Below are positions 1 through 7,366 of a stretch of 64,000 bases of DNA, one piece after another. Positions within the stretch are counted from its first letter, which is position 1. The number at the start of each line of letters is the position of its first letter. The stretch lies in contig JBFOME010000005.1 of NCBI GenBank assembly GCA_040830705.1, positions 124,001-188,000 on the forward strand. The letters are read 5' to 3'. Under the pieces are notes generated by a model. The model did not search any database. It was not told the DNA's origin and worked only from the letters and a program-made list of their open reading frames with translations. The DNA comes from Ruegeria_C sp040830705. GTDB taxonomy: Bacteria > Pseudomonadota > Alphaproteobacteria > Rhodobacterales > Rhodobacteraceae. The translations under genes were made by a program, and so were the position numbers.

Positions 1-1
1 G

Positions 2-322
2 GGCGGCAATTTCGACTTTGAACGCCTGCCGGAGGTCAAAGAGCGGGCGCAACGGTATTCGGGCGTGAAGAAGTACTTTATCCTGCGATTGCCGCAACGA
101 CCGGGCGCTTTGAAGGAGTTTCTGGGGATTCTTGGCCCGGAAGACGACATTGCGCGGTTTGAATATCTCAAGAAATCGGCGCGAAATTTCGGGTCGGTTC
201 TGATCGGAATCGAAACCGTCAAACCGGAAAATTTTGAACGGCTTTTTGCGCATCTGGATGATGCCGGATTTACCTATACCGATATCACCAATGACGAAAC
301 GCTGGCGCAATTCGTGATCTGA
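2..322 (+). CDS. ilvA: Threonine dehydratase, C-terminal part (5' truncated by window)
   Basis: Only the last 106 codons are visible; the reading frame is open to the window edge. The segment has the look of the regulatory ACT-like domain of biosynthetic threonine deaminase: a VKKYFILRLPQRPGALKEFL stretch, then an acidic segment and a second half with DDAGFTYTDI near the end. The full enzyme converts threonine to 2-oxobutanoate for isoleucine synthesis, and this domain normally carries feedback control. The catalytic PLP domain lies outside the window. The stop codon abuts the stop of the convergent Hpt gene with no spacer, so there is no room for a terminator. Confidence 0.85.
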   Translation, partial: GGNFDFERLPEVKERAQRYSGVKKYFILRLPQRPGALKEFLGILGPEDDIARFEYLKKSARNFGSVLIGIETVKPENFERLFAHLDDAGFTYTDITNDETLAQFVI

Positions 323-652
323 TCAGACCAGGCGCGCCCCGGCCTCGGCCTGAAATGCGACTTGGGACTTTTCGAATTCGGAAATGATCTCAGCAATATC
401 CACGGTTTTGGCATTGCCGCTCGCGGCCTCTCGTTCGCCGTTCTGGCACAATGTGGAAAACGTTTTGAATCCAAGGCTGAGCGCACTGCCTTTCAGGAAA
501 TGCAGATCACGCTCCAACGTGTCGCGATCGGGCTTTGCTCGTAAACGCGCGATCACGTCGCCGACCTCTTCGAGGAACAGGTCGAACACTTCCTCAAAAT
601 CGTCCTCGCCAACCTCGTCACGCAATTGGATGACGCGGGACCAGTCAATCAT
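323..652 (-). CDS. Hpt (histidine phosphotransfer) domain protein
   Basis: A free-standing 109-residue protein with a typical phosphotransfer helix, DLHFLKGSALSLGF, placing the phospho-accepting histidine at about residue 51. No kinase or receiver domain is attached, so it probably shuttles phosphate between a hybrid kinase and a response regulator. The start has a good ribosome site (GAGAGG upstream of ATG). It is divergent from a receiver-phosphatase gene starting about 160 bp away, which is a plausible partner (inference). Its stop abuts the ilvA stop tail to tail. Confidence 0.85.
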   Translation of the reverse strand: MIDWSRVIQLRDEVGEDDFEEVFDLFLEEVGDVIARLRAKPDRDTLERDLHFLKGSALSLGFKTFSTLCQNGEREAASGNAKTVDIAEIISEFEKSQVAFQAEAGARLV

Positions 653-811
653 CTTTCACCTCTCGAGGCCGCACTGCCCTTGGCGCAGTTTGAGGAGTTA
701 GCTGTAAACACAAGGTAAAGAATTCCCGGCGATATGCGTTTCATAGGATGTTAAGACCACCTGCCTAGCGTGGGCGGGTGTCGGGGCCGAAATCGTATCC
801 GGGGTTGAACG

Positions 812-2083
812 GTGCTGCAGGTTGGATCAGCAGAGGATCATTCGCAGAAAGTGTTGGGCTCGATCCGCCATGCGCTGGTCGTCGATGACAGTCGGCTGCA
901 AAGACGCATTCTTGCGAGCTCTCTCAAGAAGTGGGGTTTGGAGGTGATCGAGGCCGATAGCGGGGATGAGGCCCTGCGTATCTGCGCCGAAAACCCGCCT
1001 GATCTGGTGCTGAGCGATTGGGTGATGCCGGGCATCAGCGGACCTGATTTCTGTCGCGCGTTTCGCGATCTGGAAACCAACTGGTATTCCTACTTCATCC
1101 TGCTGACCTCGAAGAGTGAAAAAAATGAGGTGGCGCAGGGCCTCGATGCCGGTGCGGATGATTTCCTGATCAAGCCGGTCAGCTCCGACGAGCTGCGCGC
1201 GCGTATTTCCGCAGGTGATCGCATCTTGGGGATGCAGCGTGAATTATCGGAAAAGAACCGGTTGATCGAAAGCGCGCTGGAGGAGCTTAGACTGGCGCAT
1301 GACGCCATCGACAAGGATCTGATCCAGGCGCGCAAAATACAGGAATCGCTGGTCCCCGAACTTAGCCGCGAATTCGGCGCGTCGCGGGTCAGCTTGTTGC
1401 TTGAACCCTGCGGACATATCGGCGGTGACCTGGTCGGGATGTTCTCACCGGGCGAGGGTAGGCTGGGGTTCTATAGTATTGATGTGTCGGGCCATGGGAT
1501 CACTTCGGCGATGATGACCGCGCGGCTGGGCAGCTATCTTTCGGGCAGCTATCTGGATCAAAATCTGGCGATGGAGCGTCGGTTCGACAAGTTTTATTCC
1601 CTGCGCCAACCTGACGAGGTTGCGCGCGTGCTCAATGCCAGATTGCTAACCGATCGCGGGGTCGAAGAGTATTTTACGATGGCCTACGCGATCGTGGATC
1701 TCCAAAGCGGCGCATTGCGGATGGTTCAAGCAGGCCACCCCCACCCATTGATATTGCGCCGCGATGGCACGACCGAGTTTCTGGGCGATGGGGGGGTTCC
1801 GATCGGTCTGCTGCCGGATGTGCCCTATGCACAGGTTGAAACCCGGTTGGAGCGCGGTGATCGCGTGCTGATGTATTCCGATGGGTTCACAGAATGCCGT
1901 ATGGAAAATGGCGAAATGCTGGATGAGGATGGGCTGCTGGATCTGGTCGGCGCCTGTGATCCCGACTTGCAAGGCCGCGCGTTTCTGGACGCGCTCTATG
2001 ACAAGCTGAGCCAGCGCATGTCGCCCGAGTTTGGGATGGAGGATGACGTGTCGGCCACTTTGTTCGAGTTCAACGGCCCCTGA
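812..2083 (+). CDS. Response regulator with PP2C-type (RsbU/SpoIIE-like) phosphatase domain
   Basis: 423 residues from a GTG start. Residues about 20-135 form a receiver domain: acidic pair at D25/D26, phospho-acceptor D69 in LVLSDW, T99 and K121. A likely coiled coil (about 140-185) joins it to a serine phosphatase domain with metal-binding motifs GGDLVG (about 213-218), IDVSGHG (233-239) and YSDGFTE later. Such proteins dephosphorylate an anti-sigma-factor antagonist, so phosphorylation of the receiver likely drives a partner-switching general stress response or surface behaviour. No anti-sigma or antagonist gene is adjacent. A GTG about 13 codons in is a possible alternative start. A small inverted repeat (758-780) lies upstream. 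The 3' end overlaps the convergent Nudix gene by 14 bp. Confidence 0.88.
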   Translation: MLQVGSAEDHSQKVLGSIRHALVVDDSRLQRRILASSLKKWGLEVIEADSGDEALRICAENPPDLVLSDWVMPGISGPDFCRAFRDLETNWYSYFILLTSKSEKNEVAQGLDAGADDFLIKPVSSDELRARISAGDRILGMQRELSEKNRLIESALEELRLAHDAIDKDLIQARKIQESLVPELSREFGASRVSLLLEPCGHIGGDLVGMFSPGEGRLGFYSIDVSGHGITSAMMTARLGSYLSGSYLDQNLAMERRFDKFYSLRQPDEVARVLNARLLTDRGVEEYFTMAYAIVDLQSGALRMVQAGHPHPLILRRDGTTEFLGDGGVPIGLLPDVPYAQVETRLERGDRVLMYSDGFTECRMENGEMLDEDGLLDLVGACDPDLQGRAFLDALYDKLSQRMSPEFGMEDDVSATLFEFNGP

Positions 2084-2522
2084 TCACCCGTCCGACGAGG
2101 TCGGCAAAATGCCGGTCACCGGCATTGCCCAGCATCTGCGCGGCCTCTTGCGCGCCCATCCAGACTGGTTCGTGAAAGGCCTCGGTTGGCGGGCCAAGTC
2201 GACGGACCGGACGGGCGCAGTAGATAAGGCAGACCTTTTCCGCCCAGAGATCATATTCCGGCATATAGGCAAATCGCCGAAATGCTCCGACCCTGCGGGG
2301 GGCGGCGATTTGCCAGCCGGTTTCTTCATACACCTCGCGATGCAGCGCGGGCAGGGGCGATTCGCCGGGGTCGATCCCGCCGCCCGGCAGTTGCAGGTCC
2401 GGCCCCGGTTCCATCTGGCAGGTCAACAGCAGGGAGCCGGACAGCGGCAGCAAAGCATAGACCCCGGCGCGCCGGATATAACGCCGACCCGGTTCCGGGC
2501 TTTCGCCAAAACGTCTGATCAT
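2070..2522 (-). CDS. Nudix hydrolase
   Basis: 150 residues when started at the ATG giving MIRRFGESP; the reading frame is open further upstream but would run into the hslO promoter region, so the shorter form is preferred. A Nudix box is clear (GGGIDPGES, then HREVYEETGW), with the RE-EE metal-binding residues intact. The substrate cannot be told from the sequence; family members cleave nucleoside diphosphates linked to other moieties. It is divergent from hslO across about 77 bp and overlaps the end of the phosphatase regulator by 14 bp on the opposite strand. Confidence 0.85.
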   Translation of the reverse strand: MIRRFGESPEPGRRYIRRAGVYALLPLSGSLLLTCQMEPGPDLQLPGGGIDPGESPLPALHREVYEETGWQIAAPRRVGAFRRFAYMPEYDLWAEKVCLIYCARPVRRLGPPTEAFHEPVWMGAQEAAQMLGNAGDRHFADLVGRVIRGR

Positions 2523-2599
2523 GTATGCGCCTCTTTCAACTCGGCTTGCCCACCCTATATGGTCGCGGTATGCCAATCTGTGGCGCGTAAGGAAACCCC

Positions 2600-3586
2600 A
2601 TGACACTTGGTACCAAAATCGCGTGGGACGATACGGTCCTGCCATTTCAACTTGATGTTCCGGACATGCGTGGCCGGGTTGCCCGGCTGGATGGTGTCCT
2701 TGACGGTATCCTCAAGCAGCATGACTACCCACCTGCGGTCGAGGCGTTGGTGGCAGAGATGGCACTGCTCACCGCGCTGATCGGTCAGACCATCAGCTTG
2801 CGCTGGAAATTGTCCTTGCAGGTGCAGTCAAAGGGCGCGGTGCGGATGATCGCCACGGACTATTACGCCCCCGAGCAGGAGGGCGAGCCTGCCCGCATTC
2901 GAGCCTATGCCAGTTTCGACCGCGACCGCTTGAACGATGGTGCGCCGTTCGACCAGGTGGGTGAGGGGTATTTTGCGATCCTGATCGATCAGGGCAGCGG
3001 TACGCAGCCTTATCAGGGTATCACGCCGCTGAATGGCGGATCCCTTAGCGCCTGCGCCGAGGCCTATTTCGCTCAGTCCGAGCAATTGCCGACCCGGTTC
3101 TCGCTCAGCTTTGGACGGTCGTCAGAACCCGGTCGCCCAGAGCATTGGCGCGCGGGGGGCATCATGTTGCAGCATATGCCAAAAGCGTCGCCTTTTGTGG
3201 CAAGCGGAGAAGGCGACGGCAATGTGTTGACCGCCGCTGATCTGGTCGATGGCGAAAGCGGCGAGAATTGGAACCGGGTCAATATCCTGCTCGACACCGT
3301 CGAGGATCTGGAGCTGATCGGACCCTCGATTCCGCCCACTGAGCTGCTGGTGCGGCTGTTTCACGAGGAGCAGCCACGGGTATATGATTCGCAACCGGTG
3401 CGTTTTGGCTGCACCTGTTCCGAAGATCGCGTACGGCAAAGCCTGTCGATTTATTCGGCGCAGGACATCGCCAAGATGACCACTGACGACGGCATCGTTA
3501 CTGCCGATTGTCAGTTCTGCGGAGCGCATTATGTACTCGACCCCAAGACGGTCGGGTTCGATGCAGAAACGAATGGCAGTGACTGA
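2600..3586 (+). CDS. hslO: Hsp33 redox-regulated chaperone
   Basis: 328 residues, usual for the family. The C-terminal redox switch is present: C271-T-C273 and C304-Q-F-C307 bind zinc when reduced; oxidation forms disulfides, unfolds the region and activates the holdase. The N-terminal chaperone domain has the conserved GQT...KLSLQVQSKGAVR stretch. It is cytosolic and protects proteins during oxidative and heat stress. The gene leads a compact run with a Nudix gene and cca; its end overlaps the start of the next gene. Confidence 0.95.
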   Translation: MTLGTKIAWDDTVLPFQLDVPDMRGRVARLDGVLDGILKQHDYPPAVEALVAEMALLTALIGQTISLRWKLSLQVQSKGAVRMIATDYYAPEQEGEPARIRAYASFDRDRLNDGAPFDQVGEGYFAILIDQGSGTQPYQGITPLNGGSLSACAEAYFAQSEQLPTRFSLSFGRSSEPGRPEHWRAGGIMLQHMPKASPFVASGEGDGNVLTAADLVDGESGENWNRVNILLDTVEDLELIGPSIPPTELLVRLFHEEQPRVYDSQPVRFGCTCSEDRVRQSLSIYSAQDIAKMTTDDGIVTADCQFCGAHYVLDPKTVGFDAETNGSD

Positions 3587-4175
3587 TCTGGTCGCTGATT
3601 TGCGTGCGGCCCTGGCCCGTCCCGGGTTGGGGTCGAGCGATTTCGACCTGAATCCCGAGACTGTACTACCCCAGGGCCGAAGGCTGCGACCTGCCGGGGT
3701 TCTGGTCCCGATCTTTTTGCAGGAAAGTGGCCCGCAGGTTATCCTGACCAAGCGGTCCTCGGCCCTGAAACACCATCCCGGCCAGATCGCCTTTCCCGGT
3801 GGAAAGCAGGATGAGGGTGACGCGGATGTGACGGAGGCCGCGCTGCGCGAGGCGCAGGAGGAAATTGGTCTGCCACGCGGTCTGCCTCAGGTGATTGGCC
3901 ATCTGCCCACACATGAGACAGTGACGTCCTTTGATGTCACCCCGGTTGTTGCGGTGCTGGATCGGCCTTTTGAGGTGATACCGGAAGCGGGTGAGGTCGA
4001 AGAAGTGTTTTCCGTTCCGCTATCCCATGTTACGTCGCCTGCGAATTTCCTTGTGGAGTCACGTCGCTGGCGGGGCCAGCGCCGCAAGTATTTCGTGGTG
4101 CCCTACGGTCCTTACTACATCTGGGGTGCGACGGCGCGGATTCTGCGCGGGCTTGCCGCGCGGATGAACCCGTGA
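3561..4175 (+). CDS. CoA pyrophosphatase-like Nudix hydrolase (NudL type)
   Basis: 204 residues from this ATG; an ATG four codons later (3573) is equally possible, and neither has a strong ribosome site because both lie inside the end of hslO (translational coupling likely). Residues about 62-81 carry the LTKR...HHPGQIAFPGG signature of the CoA-diphosphatase subfamily, running into a Nudix box (about 81-104) with EAALREAQEEIGL. The likely reaction is cleavage of CoA or oxidised CoA derivatives into phosphopantetheine and 3',5'-ADP. It overlaps cca by 4 bp (GTGA). Confidence 0.85.
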   Translation: MQKRMAVTDLVADLRAALARPGLGSSDFDLNPETVLPQGRRLRPAGVLVPIFLQESGPQVILTKRSSALKHHPGQIAFPGGKQDEGDADVTEAALREAQEEIGLPRGLPQVIGHLPTHETVTSFDVTPVVAVLDRPFEVIPEAGEVEEVFSVPLSHVTSPANFLVESRRWRGQRRKYFVVPYGPYYIWGATARILRGLAARMNP

Positions 4176-5329
4176 CGCAGATCCGTGATAACTGGCTGAC
4201 GCGCCGGGCCACGCAAGCCGTCTGCCGCGCACTTACCGAAGGCGGGGCCAAGGCGTTGTTCGTTGGTGGTTGCGTGCGCAACACGCTGCTGGGGGCACCG
4301 GTTTCGGATATCGACATCTCGACCGATGCGCTGCCTGAGCGTGTGATGGAGTTGGCGCAGGCCAACGGCATCAAGGCTGTGCCCACGGGCATCGACCACG
4401 GGACCGTGACGCTGGTCAAGGGTGGCATCGCGCATGAGGTCACGACCTTTCGTCGCGACATCGCCACCGATGGCCGCCGCGCGGTGGTCGCCTTTTCCAC
4501 CGATCTGGCCGAGGATGCGGCGCGTCGCGATTTCACGATGAACGCGCTTTACGCGGAACCGGACGGCACTGTGCTTGATCCGCTGGGCGGGATGGAAGAC
4601 CTGCATGCCCGCCGGGTTCGATTCATTGGTGTCGCGCAGGACCGCATCCGCGAGGACTATCTGCGCTCGCTGCGATATTTCCGGTTCCACGCCTGGTATG
4701 GCGATCCGGCCCTGGGTTTCGACCCGGATGCATTGTCGGCGATCTCTGAGAATCTGGACGGGCTGGCCACGCTTTCGCGCGAACGCGTGGGGGCCGAGAT
4801 GCTGAAGCTGCTCGCCGCCCCTGATCCCGCGCCTTCTGTCGCCACGATGCGTTCGGCTGGTGTGCTACCCGCTCTGCTGCCGTCGGCGGATGACCGTGCA
4901 CTTGCCCCGCTGATCCACCTTGAAGAGATGGCGGGCCTTGCCCCCGATCCATTGCGGCGGCTCGCGGCGCTGGGCGTAGCAGACATGGTGGACACCCTAC
5001 GCCTGAGCCGAGCGCAGATGAGCGCGCTTGCGAAGCTGCGCGAGGCGGCGACGGGTACGGCAGAAGCGGCGGAACTCGGTTATCGGCTCAAGGAAAAACC
5101 CGCGCTGGATTCGCTGGCGCTGCGCTCGGCCTTGCTGGAACAGCCCTGGAATCCCGACTGGAACGTGCAGGTCGAAACCGGCGCAGGGGCGCAATTTCCT
5201 GTCACCGCAGGCGATCTAATGCCAGCCTATCAAGGCCGCGCGCTGGGCGCGAAACTCGCCGCGTTAGAGACGAAATGGATCGAGTCTCACTTTGAATTGT
5301 CGCGCGACGAACTGCTTGGAATGGTGTGA
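4172..5329 (+). CDS. cca: CCA tRNA nucleotidyltransferase
   Basis: 385 residues from a GTG start in a GTGA overlap with the upstream Nudix gene. The N-terminus has the class II polymerase-beta-like nucleotidyltransferase motif FVGGCVRNTLLG followed by SDIDIS with catalytic carboxylates at about D46 and D48. Later motifs for nucleotide selection include DLAEDAARRDFTMNALY and RIREDYLRSLRYFRFHA. It adds or repairs the 3' CCA of tRNAs. It appears to end the hslO-nudix-cca run; about 200 bp without a long gene follows. Confidence 0.93.
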   Translation: MTQIRDNWLTRRATQAVCRALTEGGAKALFVGGCVRNTLLGAPVSDIDISTDALPERVMELAQANGIKAVPTGIDHGTVTLVKGGIAHEVTTFRRDIATDGRRAVVAFSTDLAEDAARRDFTMNALYAEPDGTVLDPLGGMEDLHARRVRFIGVAQDRIREDYLRSLRYFRFHAWYGDPALGFDPDALSAISENLDGLATLSRERVGAEMLKLLAAPDPAPSVATMRSAGVLPALLPSADDRALAPLIHLEEMAGLAPDPLRRLAALGVADMVDTLRLSRAQMSALAKLREAATGTAEAAELGYRLKEKPALDSLALRSALLEQPWNPDWNVQVETGAGAQFPVTAGDLMPAYQGRALGAKLAALETKWIESHFELSRDELLGMV

Positions 5330-5414
5330 TATTTCGTCCGCTGAAAATTTCAGGGTGACAATCGGAGCGGTTTCCAGTTAGCTTGCGCTCAGTCACATAT
5401 AGGGAGGGCTGCGA

Positions 5415-5441
5415 ATGTATCACGGGATCTGGTTCCACTGA
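5415..5441 (+). CDS. Possible 8-residue leader peptide (MYHGIWFH)
   Basis: An ATG with a strong ribosome site (GGAGGG, about 7 nt upstream) opens a frame of only eight codons, including one Trp and two His, then TGA. It sits 87 bp before the ABC exporter pair, ahead of two overlapping hairpins. That layout is what transcription attenuators or translation-sensing leaders look like. There is no homology evidence available, so the call is tentative; it could be a chance ATG after a purine-rich stretch. Confidence 0.35.
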   Translation: MYHGIWFH

Positions 5442-5455
5442 CGCTGGGATAACCG

Positions 5456-5485
5456 ACCCGTATCGGGTGGTGTCCTGGCACCGCC
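5456..5485 (+). promoter_or_regulatory. Two mutually exclusive leader hairpins
   Basis: Hairpin 1 is ACCCG-TAT-CGGGT (5456-5468). Hairpin 2 pairs GGTGGTG (5466-5472) with CACCGCC (5479-5485) with one G-U pair. They share bases 5466-5468, so they cannot form together. A T-rich tract (about 5498-5505) follows hairpin 2 at a distance rather than directly, so this is not a textbook terminator. A role in controlling the ABC genes is inference. Confidence 0.35.
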
Positions 5486-5527
5486 GCTTTCGCATGTCTT
5501 TTTGTCTGCTCATCCGGAGCACCCCCT

Positions 5528-7366
5528 ATGTTTCGTTACTTCGAAAACTTAGTCGACCCATTTGTGAGCTATGCCGAAACTGACCGGCCGCCGCGCAAGC
5601 TTTGGCCGTTCATGTTGGATTACTCGCAGCCGTTCCTGCGTGTCTTTGTCCTGACCGCGCTGATTTCGGTCGTCGTGGCCGCGATCGAGATCGGGTTGAT
5701 CTATTATATGGGTCGGGTCGTCGATCTGCTGTCCGACGACCCGCAACAGGTCTGGGCCGATCACGGGACCGAATTGATCCTCGTCGCAGCTTTCATCCTG
5801 CTGCTGCGGCCCGCGATCCAGTTCATCGACGTCTTGCTCTTGAACAACACGATCCTGCCGAATTTCGGCACGCTGATCCGCTGGCGGGCGCATAAGCATG
5901 TGTTGCGCCAGTCGGTTGGCTGGTTTGAAAACGACTTCGCCGGTCGGATCGCCAACCGGATCATGCAGACGCCGCCCGCGGCGGGCGAGGTGGTGTTTCA
6001 GGTCTTTGACGCGATCTCATATTCCATCGCCTATCTGATCGGCGCTGCGATCCTGCTGGCGGCTGCGGATACGCGGCTGATCCTGCCGCTGCTGGTCTGG
6101 TTCGCACTCTATGCGCTGCTTGTACGCTGGACGGTGAGGCGGGTTGGCCCGGCCTCACAAGCCGCGTCTGATGCGCGTTCAGCCGTGACGGGACGGGTTG
6201 TGGATAGCTATACCAACATCCATTCGGTCAAGATGTTCGCGCATCACAATCTGGAGCTCGACTATGCCCGCGAGGCCATCGAGGAAACGCGGCGGACGTT
6301 CCAGATCGAGATGCGGATATTCTCTACCATGGATGTGGTGCTGGTCACCTTGAACGGGCTGCTGATCGTGGGGGTTGTCGGCTGGGCGATCTGGCTGTGG
6401 TTCCACGGTCAGGCGACCGTGGGCGTTGTCGCCGCCGCCGCCGCGCTGACGCTGCGTCTAAACGCGATGACCGGGTGGATCATGTGGGCGCTCACCAGTT
6501 TTTTCCGGCAATTGGGTGTTGTCGCCGAAGGGATGCAAACGATCGCCCAGCCCATTGATCTGATCGATGCGCCAAAAGCTGAACCGCTGAAGCTCGACAA
6601 GGGCCGGATCGAGATCCGCGAGTTGTCGCATCATTACGGGCGCGGTGCGGGTGGTTTGGATCGGATCAGTATGTCCATCGAGCCGGGCGAAAAGATCGGT
6701 CTGATTGGACGCTCTGGTGCGGGGAAATCGACGCTGGTCAAGCTGCTCTTGCGGTTCTACGACGCGGAATCCGGGGCGATCCTGATTGACGGGCAAGACA
6801 TCCGCAATGTGACGCAGGACAGCCTGCGCAGCCATATCGGCATGGTTCAGCAGGACAGTTCGCTGCTCCACCGTTCGGTGCGCGAGAACATCCTTTACGG
6901 TCGCCCCAACGCCAGCGAAGACGAGATGATCGCCGCAGCAAGACGGGCCGAGGCACATGAGTTCATCCTTGACCTCACCGACCCGCAGGGCCGTCACGGC
7001 TATGATGCCAAGGTCGGCGAACGTGGCGTGAAGCTCAGCGGTGGTCAGCGGCAGCGGGTTACGCTGGCGCGGGTGATCCTCAAGAATGCGCCAATTCTGC
7101 TGTTGGACGAGGCGACCTCTGCGCTAGATTCCGAGGTCGAGGCGGCCATTCAGGATACGCTTTACGGTATGATGGAAGGAAAGACAGTGATCGCCATTGC
7201 CCACCGGCTCAGCACCATCGCCCGGATGGACCGGATTCTGGTCATGGATCAGGGCCATATCGTCGAGCAGGGGCCACATGCAGAGCTATTAGCGCAGGGC
7301 GGGCTTTATGCGCAGTTCTGGGCGCGGCAATCGGGTGGCTTCCTGAACCCGGAGGCGGCTGAATGA
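5528..7366 (+). CDS. ABC exporter half-transporter (TMD-NBD), first of a pair
   Basis: 612 residues: an N-terminal six-helix exporter-type membrane domain (about 25-330) fused to an ATPase domain with Walker A GRSGAGKST, signature LSGGQRQR, Walker B ILLLDEATSALD and H-loop AHRLST. The type IV (MsbA/lipid-exporter-like) architecture implies export of a lipid, drug or peptide; the substrate is not predictable. It overlaps the second half-transporter by 4 bp (ATGA), which favours a heterodimer. The two proteins are clearly similar throughout, especially the C-terminal 120 residues, and both end in SGGF...EAAE, suggesting tandem duplication. Confidence 0.92.
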   Translation: MFRYFENLVDPFVSYAETDRPPRKLWPFMLDYSQPFLRVFVLTALISVVVAAIEIGLIYYMGRVVDLLSDDPQQVWADHGTELILVAAFILLLRPAIQFIDVLLLNNTILPNFGTLIRWRAHKHVLRQSVGWFENDFAGRIANRIMQTPPAAGEVVFQVFDAISYSIAYLIGAAILLAAADTRLILPLLVWFALYALLVRWTVRRVGPASQAASDARSAVTGRVVDSYTNIHSVKMFAHHNLELDYAREAIEETRRTFQIEMRIFSTMDVVLVTLNGLLIVGVVGWAIWLWFHGQATVGVVAAAAALTLRLNAMTGWIMWALTSFFRQLGVVAEGMQTIAQPIDLIDAPKAEPLKLDKGRIEIRELSHHYGRGAGGLDRISMSIEPGEKIGLIGRSGAGKSTLVKLLLRFYDAESGAILIDGQDIRNVTQDSLRSHIGMVQQDSSLLHRSVRENILYGRPNASEDEMIAAARRAEAHEFILDLTDPQGRHGYDAKVGERGVKLSGGQRQRVTLARVILKNAPILLLDEATSALDSEVEAAIQDTLYGMMEGKTVIAIAHRLSTIARMDRILVMDQGHIVEQGPHAELLAQGGLYAQFWARQSGGFLNPEAAE

